From: an uncultured Clostridia bacterium
GTDB lineage: Bacteria; Bacillota; Clostridia; TANB77; CAG-508
Direction: 5' to 3'
Length of the DNA stretch: 64,000 bases
Assembly: GCA_934169775.1 (NCBI GenBank)
Contig: CAKPOI010000002.1
Coordinates: 1-64,000 of the forward strand
Shown: piece after piece, positions 27,106 through 37,612 of the stretch
How the letters are laid out: each line of letters starts with the position of its first letter
How positions within the stretch are numbered: the first letter of the stretch is position 1
Notes under the pieces: generated by a model
What the model saw: only the letters and a program-made list of their open reading frames with translations
What the model was told of the DNA's origin: nothing
Database searches by the model: none
Translations under genes and position numbers: made by a program

Positions 27106-28545
27106 TTATTCTTCATTTGAACTATTTTGTGCTGATTCATCTTCATCATTACTTGTGTTATTTTGTGATGAACTATTTTGTGTTAAGTTTTCACTTGTAG
27201 TACTTGTTGTGCTTTCACTACTTTTTACTGCTTTCACTCCTATTGAATCTAGCCATTTTTCTACATCATATCTTTGATCTCTAAAATTCAAATAATAATA
27301 TTTTGTTCCTGAATCTATGACCATATAAATGTCATCTGCCATTGTTGGAAATTTTTCTTCTCCAGATGCATTTATTATTCCATATTTTTTGTCTTTGCAT
27401 GTTACTATCATATTATAGTTTGGAATTACCAATAAATTTAATGCATCTTTATTACTTGAAGCTATATATCCAAAACTGTCATATTTAAAATCTACTACTG
27501 TTTTTCCGTTTTTATCTACTAGTCCCCATAAGTTGTTCTTTTTTACTGGTATTAGATTGTCTACTAATAAATATTTGTTACGTATATCATTTTTTTCAAA
27601 TTTTGATATATCCATTCCTATTTCATCATTTTCTATATATAATTTTATGTTTCCTTTTATGTCTATTATTCCATATTTGTTTTCTCTTTTTGCTTCATAG
27701 ATTCCTGCGTCTTTATCCATTAATTTTAAACTGTCATATAATATTTGTACTTTCATGTTTCCGTCTTTTGATATTATTCCTACTTTTCCATTACTTGTTG
27801 TTAAAAAGTCTCCTGTTTCTGCTATATATGTTATATTATCATATTTTGGTTCTACTACTGTGTTTCCGTCTAAGTCTATTACTCCTATTTGTTTTTTGTC
27901 TTTTTTAACTATTAATCTTTCTTCAAATATTGATTTTTGATTGTGGAATTCGCTACTCATTTCTGCATAATTTTTGTCTAATACCATTTTTTGATAACTA
28001 TTTATTAAATATTTCATTGTATATATTTGTATTCTGTTTGTGTCTTTATTATATATAAAACTTGTGTTAAATGCTTGTTCAAATCCGTCTGATGAAATAT
28101 ATAATTTTCCATTTATGGCTTTTACTGGTTTTTTACTATAAAAATATGAATAATCTGAATTTGATTGCTGTGTTTCTAGTTTGTATATTTTGTTAGAGTT
28201 TAATACAAAATTTGCTATTTCGTCATCACTTTGTATATAGCATTTGTTTTTGGCTTCTGATCTTTCTGCATAATCTCCACTATAGCTTTGATAGCCTACA
28301 TAACTTGCTATATCTCTAATTGGTATATACACTGTGTCTCCATCAAATACTAGCATGTCTTTTACTTTTGATTGTACTTGTCCATCTACATATACTTTTA
28401 ATTGTGAATTTTCTATATATCCTAATGTTACTACTATTCCTATAATTCCAATTACAAGTAATATTATTATTGCTAATACTATTTTTGGTAGTTTTGTATT
28501 TACCTTTTTTTCTTTTTCTACAAAGTTCTCATCAATTATATTCAT
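27106..28545 (-). CDS. Membrane protein with copper-amine-oxidase-N-like and WG repeats
   Basis: 479 residues. A single N-terminal membrane helix (about 22-44) is followed by a stalk domain (VYVDGQVQSKVKDM ... VYIPIRDIASYVGY) like that in the GH18 protein at 4938. Then come about four WG (KWG) repeats between residues 215 and 420: GVIDLDGNTVVEPKYDN, GIISKDGN, YGIIDIKGN, WGLVDKNGKTVVDFKYD. The C-terminal tail is Ser/Asn/Glu-rich and probably disordered. WG repeats fold into a beta-propeller-like surface. The role is unknown; an extracytoplasmic binding protein is likely. It sits 14 bases after tgt, in the queA-tgt operon. Confidence 0.82.
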   Translation of the reverse strand: MNIIDENFVEKEKKVNTKLPKIVLAIIILLVIGIIGIVVTLGYIENSQLKVYVDGQVQSKVKDMLVFDGDTVYIPIRDIASYVGYQSYSGDYAERSEAKNKCYIQSDDEIANFVLNSNKIYKLETQQSNSDYSYFYSKKPVKAINGKLYISSDGFEQAFNTSFIYNKDTNRIQIYTMKYLINSYQKMVLDKNYAEMSSEFHNQKSIFEERLIVKKDKKQIGVIDLDGNTVVEPKYDNITYIAETGDFLTTSNGKVGIISKDGNMKVQILYDSLKLMDKDAGIYEAKRENKYGIIDIKGNIKLYIENDEIGMDISKFEKNDIRNKYLLVDNLIPVKKNNLWGLVDKNGKTVVDFKYDSFGYIASSNKDALNLLVIPNYNMIVTCKDKKYGIINASGEEKFPTMADDIYMVIDSGTKYYYLNFRDQRYDVEKWLDSIGVKAVKSSESTTSTTSENLTQNSSSQNNTSNDEDESAQNSSNEE

Positions 28546-28559
28546 CTGTATTCCCCCTT

Positions 28560-29684
<1,125 letters not shown>

Positions 29685-29765
29685 TTAATTAAATTCCTCC
29701 TTAATCACATTTGTGCGAGATTATTATTCGATTTTCTCTTTAAGGTATTTATGTGTTTTGTTGAT

Positions 29766-30791
29766 TTATGATATGAACATTGCATCTCCAAAACTGAAAA
29801 ATTTGTATTTTTCTTTTACTGCTTCATTATATGCTTTCATTATATAGTCTTTTCCTGCTAATGCAGATACTAGCATTAATAATGTTGATTGTGGTAGGTG
29901 GAAGTTTGTTATTAATCCATCTATACATTTGAATTTGTAGCCTGGATATATAAATATTTGTGTGTCATTTTCTATTGGTTCTACTGTTCCATCTTCTTGA
30001 TTTGCTATTGTTTCTAATACTCTACATGAGGTTGTACCTACTGCTATTACTCTTTTTCCGTTTTTCTTTGCTTTGTTTATTTTGTCACAGTCTTCTTGTT
30101 TTATATAAAAGTGTTCTGAGTGCATTTCATGTGCTTCTACTGTATCTTCTTTTACTGGTCTAAATGTTCCTATTCCTACATGTAGTGTTACATTTGCTAT
30201 ATCTATTCCTTTTTGTTCTATTTTTTCTAATAGCTCTTTTGTAAAGTGTAATCCTGCTGTTGGTGCTGCTGCTGAACCTTCATATTTTGCATATACTGTT
30301 TGATATCTGTCTTTTTCTTTTAATTCTTCATGTATATATGGTGGTAATGGCATTAGTCCTATTTTGTCTAAGATTTCGTTAAATATGCCTTCATATGTAA
30401 ATAATACTTTTCTTGTTCCTCCTGGCATTGTGTCTAATATTTCTGCTGTTAGTAATCCATCTCCAAATATTACTTTTGTTCCTATATGTAATTTATTTCC
30501 TGGTCTTACTATTGTTTCCCAGATGTCTCCTTCTATATTATTTAATAGCAAAAATTCTATATTTGCTCCTGTTTCTTTTTTTCCATATATACGTGCTGGT
30601 ATGACTTTTGTGTTGTTTCTTACCAAGCAGTCTCCTGGCTCTAAATAATCTATTATGTCTTTAAATGTTTTATGTTCTATTGTGTGCTCTTTTCTATTTA
30701 GAACCATTAATCTTGATTCGTCTCTTTTTTCGATTGGTGTTTGTGCTATTAGTTCTTCTGGCAATTCATAATCAAATTCTGTTACTTTCAA
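29766..30791 (-). CDS. queA: S-adenosylmethionine:tRNA ribosyltransferase-isomerase
   Basis: Transfers the ribosyl part of SAM to preQ1 in tRNA, making epoxyqueuosine. 341 residues. Motifs are FDYELPEELIAQ, RDESRLMVL, SAAAPTAGLHFT and DGLITNFHLPQSTLLMLVSA. The start is TTG at 30791, eight bases after AGGAGG. No ATG lies in a suitable place. It leads the queA-tgt pair. Confidence 0.97.
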   Translation of the reverse strand: MKVTEFDYELPEELIAQTPIEKRDESRLMVLNRKEHTIEHKTFKDIIDYLEPGDCLVRNNTKVIPARIYGKKETGANIEFLLLNNIEGDIWETIVRPGNKLHIGTKVIFGDGLLTAEILDTMPGGTRKVLFTYEGIFNEILDKIGLMPLPPYIHEELKEKDRYQTVYAKYEGSAAAPTAGLHFTKELLEKIEQKGIDIANVTLHVGIGTFRPVKEDTVEAHEMHSEHFYIKQEDCDKINKAKKNGKRVIAVGTTSCRVLETIANQEDGTVEPIENDTQIFIYPGYKFKCIDGLITNFHLPQSTLLMLVSALAGKDYIMKAYNEAVKEKYKFFSFGDAMFIS

Positions 30792-30869
30792 TGCTTTTGC
30801 CTCCTATATTTTTTAAGCTTTTTATAATTTAAAATTTATTGTAAATCCCTTTTTATTTTCAATTTTATA

Positions 30870-32969
30870 TTATAATTCTTTCATTGTTAGGTTTATTCTG
30901 TCTTGGTCATCTATTTCTATGACTTTTACTGTGACTTTTTGTCCAACATGTAGTACATCTTCTACATTTTTTACTCTTTCATTTGATATTTTTGATATGT
31001 GTAATAATCCTTCTTTTCCACCACATCCTAAGTCTACAAATGCACCAAATGGCATTATTCTTGTTACTTCTCCATAATAAATTCCGCCAACTTCTACATC
31101 TCTAACAATGTCTTCTATCATGTCTAATGCTTCTACTGCTTTTTCTGAATCTGATGAATATATAAATACTTTTCCATCTTCTTCTATGTCTATTTTTACT
31201 CCTGTTTCGTCTATTATTTTGTTTATTACTTTTCCTCCAGGTCCTATTACATCTTTGATTTTTTCAACTTTTATTTGTGTTGATACTATACGTGGTGCAT
31301 ATTTTGATATTTCTTTACGTGGTTCACTTATTACTGGTCTCATTATTTCGTCTAAGATGTATTGTCTTGCTACTTTTGTTCTTTCAAATGCTTCTGCTAT
31401 TATGTCATATGTTAATCCATCTATTTTGATATCTACTTGGATTGCTGTTATTCCTTTTTCTGTTCCTCCTACTTTAAAGTCCATGTCTCCAAAGAAGTCT
31501 TCTAATCCTTGTATATCTGTTAGCATTACATAGTCGTTTTCATCTTCTGGATTTGTTACTAATCCTGTTGAGATTCCTGCTACTGGTCTTTTTATTGGTA
31601 CTCCTGCTGCCATTAATGATAATGTGCTTCCACATATACTTGCTTGTGATGTTGATCCATTTGATGATAACACTTCTGATACAACTCTTATTGCATATGG
31701 GAATTCTTCTTTTGATGGTAGTACTGGTACTAATGCTTTTTCTGCTAATGCTCCATGTCCTATTTCTCTTCTTCCTGGTCCTCTTGATGGTCTTGCTTCT
31801 CCTACGCTATATGCTGGGAAGTTGTATTGGTGCATATATCTTTTTGATTCTTCATTATCTAATCCGTCTAATGTTTGTTCTTCACTTATCATTCCTAATG
31901 TTGTTATTGATAATACTTGAGTTTGTCCTCTTGTAAATAATGCACTTCCATGTACTCGTGGTAATAGGTCTATTTCACATGATAATGGTCTTATTTCATC
32001 TATTTTTCTTCCATCTACTCTTTTATGTTCATAGAATATCATGTCTCTTACACATTTTTTCTCTAATTTATATATTGCTTCTCCTATTTGTTGTTTGTTT
32101 TCTTCAAATGCTTCTTCTCCATATTTTTCTGCATATGCATTTGATATTTTTTCTGTTAATTCTGCTATGTTGTTGTCTCTTGTTTCTTTGTCTTTTTCTT
32201 GTACTTTTTCTTTCATTTCTTCTGTGAAGTTTTCTGCTATGTATTCATATAAATCATGGTCTACTGCAAATGATTTGTATTCAAATTTTGGTTTTCCTAT
32301 TTCTTCTTTCATTTTTTCTATGAATTTGCAGATTTTTTTGATTTCTTCATGTCCTTTTTTGATTGCTTCTAACATTACTTCATTTGATACTTCATTTGCT
32401 CCTGCTTCTATCATTGCTATTTTTTGTTCTGTTCCTGCTACTGTTAGTGTTAAATCTGATACTTTTCTTTGTTCTTCTGTTGGGTTTATTACTATTTCTC
32501 CATTTACTAACCCTACATTTACTGCTGCTGTTGGTCCTCCAAATGGTATGTCTGATATTGATAGTGCTGCTGATGCTCCTATCATTGCTGCTACTTCTGG
32601 TGAGTTGTCTTGTTCTACTGATAATACTGTTGCAACTACTACTACATCATTTCTGAAGTCTTTTGGGAATAGTGGTCTTAGTGGTCTGTCTATTGCTCTT
32701 GATGTTAGTATTGCTTTGTCTGCTGGTTTTCCTTCTCTTTTTTGGAATGATCCTGGTATTTTTCCTACTGCATATAGTTTTTCTTCGTAGTCTACTGATA
32801 ATGGGAAGAAGTCTATTCCTTCTCTTGGTTCTTTTGATGCTGTTACATTTACCATTACTACTGTTTCTCCATAACGTACTACTACACTTCCGTTTGATAG
32901 TTCTGCCATTTTTCCTGTTTCTATTACTAGCTTTCTTCCTGCTAGTTCTGTTTCATAACTTTTAAACAT
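30870..32969 (-). CDS. pnp: Polyribonucleotide nucleotidyltransferase (PNPase)
   Basis: Phosphorolytic 3'-5' exoribonuclease of the degradosome. 699 residues. Two RNase PH domains flank the helical domain. The second contains TRGQTQVLSITTLG and CGSTLSLMAAGVPI. KH (IKDVIGPGGKVINKI) and S1 (YYGEVTRIMPFGAFVDL) domains lie at the C-terminus. AGGAGG precedes the ATG. It follows rpsO, the ancestral rpsO-pnp order. A terminator-like hairpin and a family B repeat stand between the two. Confidence 0.97.
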   Translation of the reverse strand: MFKSYETELAGRKLVIETGKMAELSNGSVVVRYGETVVMVNVTASKEPREGIDFFPLSVDYEEKLYAVGKIPGSFQKREGKPADKAILTSRAIDRPLRPLFPKDFRNDVVVVATVLSVEQDNSPEVAAMIGASAALSISDIPFGGPTAAVNVGLVNGEIVINPTEEQRKVSDLTLTVAGTEQKIAMIEAGANEVSNEVMLEAIKKGHEEIKKICKFIEKMKEEIGKPKFEYKSFAVDHDLYEYIAENFTEEMKEKVQEKDKETRDNNIAELTEKISNAYAEKYGEEAFEENKQQIGEAIYKLEKKCVRDMIFYEHKRVDGRKIDEIRPLSCEIDLLPRVHGSALFTRGQTQVLSITTLGMISEEQTLDGLDNEESKRYMHQYNFPAYSVGEARPSRGPGRREIGHGALAEKALVPVLPSKEEFPYAIRVVSEVLSSNGSTSQASICGSTLSLMAAGVPIKRPVAGISTGLVTNPEDENDYVMLTDIQGLEDFFGDMDFKVGGTEKGITAIQVDIKIDGLTYDIIAEAFERTKVARQYILDEIMRPVISEPRKEISKYAPRIVSTQIKVEKIKDVIGPGGKVINKIIDETGVKIDIEEDGKVFIYSSDSEKAVEALDMIEDIVRDVEVGGIYYGEVTRIMPFGAFVDLGCGGKEGLLHISKISNERVKNVEDVLHVGQKVTVKVIEIDDQDRINLTMKEL

Positions 32970-33039
32970 TACTTGTTCCTCCTAATAAATTTTATTTGTT
33001 GGTTCTTGTTTATTTTAAAATTTGTTATCTTTTTTGTGT

Positions 33040-33096
33040 GCAAAAATGTTTTTTATAAGTGCAAATGTTATTAATGTTCGCTTTTGTTTTCTATTT
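33040..33096. repeat. Family B repeat, partial copy 4
   Basis: Holds ataagtgcaaatgttattaa and tgttcgcttttgttttcta, matching the second half of the copies at 13691 and 57856. The first half is diverged. It lies between rpsO and pnp. Confidence 0.5.
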
Positions 33097-33121
33097 TTTC
33101 CTTTTGTTTTTTAACTTTATT

Positions 33122-33157
33122 AAAAGCCCATGCCAAAATAAAGCATAGGCTTTTTTT
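33122..33157. terminator. Terminator/attenuator between rpsO and pnp
   Basis: AAAGCCCATGC and GCATAGGCTTT arms with a nine-base loop. There are four T on the minus strand and seven on the plus. It probably ends most rpsO transcripts and lets a fraction reach pnp. Confidence 0.7.
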
Positions 33158-33162
33158 AATTA

Positions 33163-33426
33163 TTATTTTCTTAATCCTAATTTTTCTACGATGTCTCTGT
33201 ATCTTTGTACATCTTTTTTTGCTAGGTAGTTTAATAAGTTTCTTCTTTTTCCTACCATTTTTAATAGACCACGTCTTGAATGGTTGTCTTTTACATGTAC
33301 TTTTAAGTGTTCTGTTAATTCGTTGATTCTTTCTGTTAAAAGAGCGATTTGTACTTCTGGTGATCCAGTGTCTTTTTCTTCTCTTTTATATGTGTTGATT
33401 ATTTCTTGTTTTCTTTCCTTTGTCAT
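33163..33426 (-). CDS. rpsO: Ribosomal protein S15
   Basis: Small-subunit protein that binds 16S rRNA. 87 residues with DTGSPEVQIALLTERINELTEHLK, DNHSRRGLLKMVGKRRNLLNYL and a KK-rich end. The start is ATG at 33426, six bases after AGAGGTG. The GTG nine bases upstream is part of that ribosome site. Confidence 0.97.
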   Translation of the reverse strand: MTKERKQEIINTYKREEKDTGSPEVQIALLTERINELTEHLKVHVKDNHSRRGLLKMVGKRRNLLNYLAKKDVQRYRDIVEKLGLRK

Positions 33427-33521
33427 TTTTTGCACCTCTCTTTCATTTTTTCCTTTAACTGAGCTTACAGTTTGGTGTGTGCTAGTAGGCTAAGTAAAAG
33501 GTCTTATTTTTTGACATTCCT

Positions 33522-33550
33522 ATTATAGTATATTTTTCGCAAAAAATCAA
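33522..33550 (-). promoter_or_regulatory. rpsO promoter
   Basis: TTGATT, 17 bases, TATAAT on the minus strand, roughly 95 bases upstream of the rpsO start. The long leader may carry an S15 autoregulatory structure, but no clear match was seen. Confidence 0.65.
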
Positions 33551-33593
33551 TACTTTTTTTAAATTTCCTTTTGAAGTAAATTTAATATATGTA

Positions 33594-33908
33594 TTAAATT
33601 AATCCTTCTAAATAGTTTCTTCCTCCATAATAAAAATGGGCTATATATACAATTTCTTTTTCTTTATCTATAGTATATAACAATATATAATTTTCTATTG
33701 GTATTCTCCTATATATTCTTTTTAATTTATCACTTTTCTCTGTCTTGGTATACATTTCTGGAAATATTGATAATCCTTTTACACTATCTCTTATCTTTAT
33801 CCTAAGTTTATTAGCAGCATTATCATCTTTCAAAATTTTTTCAATATACTGACAAGCTTCTTCTATATCCTCTAAACATTTTTGAGTAAATTGTACTTTA
33901 TATTCCAT
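33594..33908 (-). CDS. Type II toxin of the RelE/ParE family
   Basis: 104 residues beginning MEYKVQFTQKCLEDIEEACQ. This is the RelE/ParE plasmid-stabilisation fold with the YRRIPIENYILLYTID strand and VYIAHFYYGGRNY end. RelE members cut mRNA and ParE members inhibit gyrase. The residues here do not decide which. The start was moved to ATG 33908, inside the antitoxin end (11-base overlap); the longer frame has no ribosome site. Confidence 0.85.
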   Translation of the reverse strand: MEYKVQFTQKCLEDIEEACQYIEKILKDDNAANKLRIKIRDSVKGLSIFPEMYTKTEKSDKLKRIYRRIPIENYILLYTIDKEKEIVYIAHFYYGGRNYLEGLI

Positions 33909-34137
33909 ATTTTGTACTCCATTCATTAAATACTTTGTTTGCATCTACTAGTTTTCCATTTGCTATATCTTCTTCAGCTTTTAGTAAATTTTTTTCTACT
34001 TTTTCTTTTATTATTTTTTTTTCGTATTCTTCCATACTCATAAGTATTACATTATTTTTATTATTTTTTGTTACAACCATTTCTCCATTTAAATTTATTG
34101 CTGTTTTCAATTCTTTTAAGTTCGTTACTTGTTGCAT
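33898..34137 (-). CDS. Phd/YefM-family antitoxin
   Basis: 79 residues: MQQVTNLKELKTAINLNG, then VVTKNNKNNVILMSMEEYE, the Phd/YefM dimerisation and DNA-binding fold, followed by a toxin-wrapping helical tail. It is first in the pair, as is usual, and should repress its own promoter. The start is ATG 34137, seven bases after AGAGGTG; an in-frame ATG 21 bases upstream is poorer. Confidence 0.82.
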   Translation of the reverse strand: MQQVTNLKELKTAINLNGEMVVTKNNKNNVILMSMEEYEKKIIKEKVEKNLLKAEEDIANGKLVDANKVFNEWSTKYGI

Positions 34138-34222
34138 AAAATCACCTCTCTTTTTCATTACTTTGTTATTATTATAACATAAACTTTGTTATTTTAAAAT
34201 ATCTTTTTATTATTTTTTAGGG

Positions 34223-35339
34223 TCTCTTACAAAAATTACCAGTTATTATTTTGATATATCTGAGGGATTATTTTAAATAATAGTTCCTCAAATTCTTTTG
34301 GGTAATTTACATATCTATTCATTTTTCTTTTTGTACTTAATTTTATTATATTTCCATTCTTATTTACTTTATCATATCTTGTATCCATTTTTATTATGTT
34401 ATAGCATATTTTTCTTAATATTGATAAATTTTCTAGTCCATTATCTTTTCTACTCCTACTTAAATCCTCATAAAAGTACATATCTAATACCCAGTGTAAA
34501 TTGTTCTCTATTTGCCAGTGTTTCCTTATTATTTTCGCTAATTCTTCTACTTGTAAGTTTATACTTGAAAAATAATATCTAACACTACTATCATGCACAG
34601 TTGTATTATTTATTGCCATTACTATATTTTTTACATGCTTCCACTTTTTGTCCTTTATCCATTTTACATTTATTGATTTTATATATATTCTTTCTTCTTC
34701 TCTACCATGTTTATTTTCTCTTGTTATATATACTTCGAATTTTTCGTTATGTTTATTTATATATTCAAAGTATTCTTCTTTTTTCTTCGATTTTATTAAT
34801 TTTTCAAAATCTTTTTCTATACTATCCTCAAAAAACTCAACTATTTCTTTATGCATTCCTTTGTTATTAATTTTTACTGGCAATACAAAATTACCACCTT
34901 TTTCTATTATTTTATCCATTATTTTAGTTTGTGTACCTATTGCATCTATTGTAATCACACAACCGTCAATATCTAACAAATCCAATAACTCTGATATTGC
35001 AGTAATTTCATTTGATTTATCTTCTACTTTTACTTGACCTATTGAAATACCTAAATCTGCTAAATATGCACTTACTATATATGGGATATTTCCATTTGTA
35101 CATTTTTCAGTTGCCCATCTTATTGCTTTTCCATCTATTATTATTTGCTTTCCAGTTTTATTTTTTATTATTTCATTAATCCAATTCATAAAAATTGCCA
35201 AAAATTCTTCTGGGTCTATCAATCTAAATACATTTCTATTAACCTTTCCATTCAATATCTCCATCTTTTGTTTTTATGATATTGTATCCAAAAAGTTTTA
35301 ATTTGTCTTGTGTTTTTTACTGGTAATTTTTGTAAGAGA
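34223..35339. mobile_element. ISAs1-like insertion sequence with perfect 21-bp ends
   Basis: The same 21-base sequence, starting TCTCTTACAAAAATTACC, stands at 34223-34243 and inverted at 35319-35339. Outside it TTTAGGG-like bases occur on both sides (34216-34222 and, after eight extra bases, 35348-35355). The real ends may therefore be longer with an insertion in one of them. ATTTTTTA on both sides could be a target duplication, but the flanks are too AT-rich to be sure. The total is shorter than usual for ISAs1 elements, because the 5' part of the transposase gene is missing. Confidence 0.8.
34236..35264 (-). pseudogene. ISAs1-family transposase lacking its N-terminus
   Basis: 342 residues of a DDE transposase. 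The three acidic residues are present: IIIDGKAIR, VITIDAIGTQ and HWQIENNLHWVLD. The N-terminal H-repeat-associated domain that normally precedes NVFRLIDPEEF (about 70-80 residues) is absent. A stop codon lies three codons upstream of the first ATG, and the right terminal repeat lies only 55 bases away. The stop codon lies within the left terminal repeat. Catalytic residues are intact but DNA binding is probably impaired. Confidence 0.82.
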
Positions 35340-35371
35340 ATTTCTTTACCCTAAAATTTTTTATTTCTAAG

Positions 35372-35400
35372 TTGAAAACTCATATTAATTATGTTATACT
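35372..35400 (+). promoter_or_regulatory. Promoter of the orphan gene 35461
   Basis: TTGAAA, 17 bases, TATACT. It begins just outside the IS right end, so the IS may have landed next to or carried part of this promoter. Confidence 0.75.
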
Positions 35401-35460
35401 AAAAAAAATATTTAAAAACTTTATAATAATTATTATTTTTTAAAGTATATGGAGGGATAA

Positions 35461-36252
35461 ATGTCAGTTCTTATTATTCAAACAAATAAAAATGCTAACT
35501 TAGAACTAAAAGATGATATTATTCGGATAGCTAATTTAATTACTGAGGATTTTTTAGAAATTCCTTTATTATCTAATGAATCTTTGTCAATTATTAGTAC
35601 ATCTGAAGAATCTAAAGTTTACCAAATTTCAATTAAAGAAGATTATCCTGATTTTTTATTGCATGGATGTAACAATTTGTCTATTGAAGATTATGGGTTA
35701 TATTGTGCTAAGCGAAATAATATTGGTAACTTCTTTATATCTACAAAGGATTTTATAGAAAATGACTTTGATGGTTTACCAATTGTTATTAAAGATGAAA
35801 TAATGTTAAATAATCGTAAAGGTGGCTTTTGGATAAATCTTAATCCAGTTTTACAAAGACTTTATTTAACTGGTAATGAAATTATTACTTTATGTAATAG
35901 ATTTGATGTACAAAATAGTTCTAGATTGATAAATCTTTCTGAGTACATCTTTATCTTATTAAAGAATAAAAAAACTTTCAAATATTTTTCTAAAAAAATT
36001 CCTGAAAATATGTGGAGAAAGCCACTATTGCAAAAAAGTGTTTTTTTATCTATTAATACAATTTATTTAGATAATTGGCCTTTTATTGTTCAAGATTCTA
36101 ATTCTCCAACTGGTTATTCGCTAGTCTGCTATTCTCAAAGTGATTTTTTTGATTTTAGTAAACTTTATTATTCTTTTTGTGAGAGGGATAATTTATTTGG
36201 TAACTCCCATAAATATATTCCTCAGCTTTATGCAATAGGATATGATTTGTGA
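35461..36252 (+). CDS. Hypothetical protein of the accessory island
   Basis: Not recognised. 263 residues, soluble, no signal peptide. The C-terminal half has a conserved-looking stretch (NMWRKPLLQKSVFLSIN, WPFIVQDSNSPTGYSLV). TATGGAGGG stands just before the ATG. It has its own promoter and terminator and is alone on the plus strand between a truncated IS and greA. The toxin-antitoxin pair and IS nearby suggest an imported cargo gene. Confidence 0.65.
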   Translation: MSVLIIQTNKNANLELKDDIIRIANLITEDFLEIPLLSNESLSIISTSEESKVYQISIKEDYPDFLLHGCNNLSIEDYGLYCAKRNNIGNFFISTKDFIENDFDGLPIVIKDEIMLNNRKGGFWINLNPVLQRLYLTGNEIITLCNRFDVQNSSRLINLSEYIFILLKNKKTFKYFSKKIPENMWRKPLLQKSVFLSINTIYLDNWPFIVQDSNSPTGYSLVCYSQSDFFDFSKLYYSFCERDNLFGNSHKYIPQLYAIGYDL

Positions 36253-36311
36253 CTTACTGACTAGTTTTTACTTCATTTGATTAATTATATTTTTAGTTAA
36301 TTACTAAATGA

Positions 36312-36356
36312 AATAGAGAGAGTATAATTTTATTTATATTCTCTCTATTATTCTAT
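36312..36356. terminator. Convergent terminator of gene 35461 and greA
   Basis: AATAGAGAGAGTATAA and TTATATTCTCTCTATT arms around a six-base loop. The 16-base stem has one mismatch and overlaps the greA 3' end. Confidence 0.85.
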
Positions 36357-36829
36357 TTTTTTATTGATAGTATTTTGTATTTCATTATTCCAGCTGGTGC
36401 ATTTACCTCAACTGTTTGACCTTTTTTAGCTCCTAATAATGCCTCTCCTAGTGGTGATTCATTTGATATTTTATTTTCTGTAAGGTCTACTTCAGTTGAT
36501 CCTACTATTGTGTATTCTACTTTTTCATCAAATTCTAAGTCATGTACTTTTACTACATTTCCTATTTGTACAGTTTCTGTGTCTATTTCTTTTTCATCAA
36601 TGATTTTTGCATGTCTTAGTTTATTTTCTAATTCTGCTATTTTTAATTCATTTTCTGCTTGTGCATTTTTTGCTTCATCATATTCTGAATTTTCTGATAA
36701 GTCTCCAAATCCTAGTGCTACTTTTATTCTTTCTGCTATTTCTGCTCTTTTTTCTGTTTTTAAATAATTTAATTCTTTTTCTAAGTTATCATGTCCTTCT
36801 TGTGTAAGGATTACTTCTTTCTCTTCCAT
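36353..36829 (-). CDS. greA: Transcription elongation factor GreA
   Basis: Rescues backtracked RNA polymerase by stimulating transcript cleavage. 158 residues. The N-terminal coiled coil carries the catalytic acidic tip (GDLSENSEYDEAKNAQAENE) and the C-terminal FKBP-like domain has SPLGEALLGAKKGQTVEV. The length is standard. It has its own promoter. Confidence 0.96.
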   Translation of the reverse strand: MEEKEVILTQEGHDNLEKELNYLKTEKRAEIAERIKVALGFGDLSENSEYDEAKNAQAENELKIAELENKLRHAKIIDEKEIDTETVQIGNVVKVHDLEFDEKVEYTIVGSTEVDLTENKISNESPLGEALLGAKKGQTVEVNAPAGIMKYKILSIKK

Positions 36830-36936
36830 GTGATTACTTCCTTTCTTCTTGTTTTGTGTTTGTGTAATATTTTTTTACACAAATAAATATGTGGACTTTT
36901 GTTATAATCTAATGTAATACTGTCCGCTTTCGTTAT

Positions 36937-36965
36937 ATATTAAGACAGAACTTGGATTTTGTCAA
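36937..36965 (-). promoter_or_regulatory. greA promoter
   Basis: TTGACA, 17 bases, TAATAT on the minus strand. The region also holds GTCCGC bases that could be a faint family B relic. Confidence 0.75.
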
Positions 36966-36967
36966 GT

Positions 36968-37558
36968 CTATTTTAGTAATTCTTTTCCATTTTTTAGATA
37001 TTCTATTCCTGAAAATACTGTTGCAATAGTTTGAATTATCATCATTATTGTTACTGTTAAGTTTAGTATAAAATCAGAACCTTGCAAATATCCTTTAAAA
37101 CATTCACCAAATGGATATAAGTCTAAAAATGCTAATATTATTGCTATCATTTGAGTTACTGTTTTTAGTTTTCCCCATTTTGATGCTGCTATTACTTTTC
37201 CACCTTTTTCTACTGCTACTAATCTGTAGCCTGATACTATAAATTCTCTTGCTAATACTATTATTGGTATCCATGCTGGTATTTTTCCAAATTCTACTAG
37301 CATTACCATTGCTGCTAAGACTAATATTTTATCTGCTATTGGATCTAAAAATTTTCCAAATGTTGTTACTTGTTTTCTGCTTCTTGCTATATATCCATCT
37401 AATTTGTCTGTTATTGATGCTATTATAAATATTATGTCTATTATTATGTATGCTAATGGTATTCCTAAAATTTCATTTTCTATTTGAAAAAATGGAATTA
37501 TTACCATTATTGGTACTAATATCATTCTGAATATTGTCAATTTATTTGCTAAGTTCAT
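36968..37558 (-). CDS. pgsA: CDP-diacylglycerol--glycerol-3-phosphate 3-phosphatidyltransferase
   Basis: Makes phosphatidylglycerophosphate, the first committed step to phosphatidylglycerol. About 196 residues with four to five membrane helices. The CDP-alcohol phosphotransferase signature is DKLDGYIARSRKQVTTFGKFLDPIADK (read as D-G-x2-A-R-x8-G-x3-D-x3-D). The start MNLANKLTIFRM fits the family and lies 12 bases after AAGGA; an ATG 12 bases upstream abuts the AAGGA directly. Confidence 0.93.
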   Translation of the reverse strand: MNLANKLTIFRMILVPIMVIIPFFQIENEILGIPLAYIIIDIIFIIASITDKLDGYIARSRKQVTTFGKFLDPIADKILVLAAMVMLVEFGKIPAWIPIIVLAREFIVSGYRLVAVEKGGKVIAASKWGKLKTVTQMIAIILAFLDLYPFGECFKGYLQGSDFILNLTVTIMMIIQTIATVFSGIEYLKNGKELLK

Positions 37559-37612
37559 ATTTTCTTTCATTCCTTTCTAAATGCCTAATTATGTTCTAAT
37601 CTTAAACTATTA

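Noticed and set aside
26448..27200. 250-codon plus-strand frame over spoIIP
   Set aside because: Leu/Phe/Tyr-rich shadow of an A-rich minus-strand gene; no ribosome site, and the minus-strand frames match SpoIIP.
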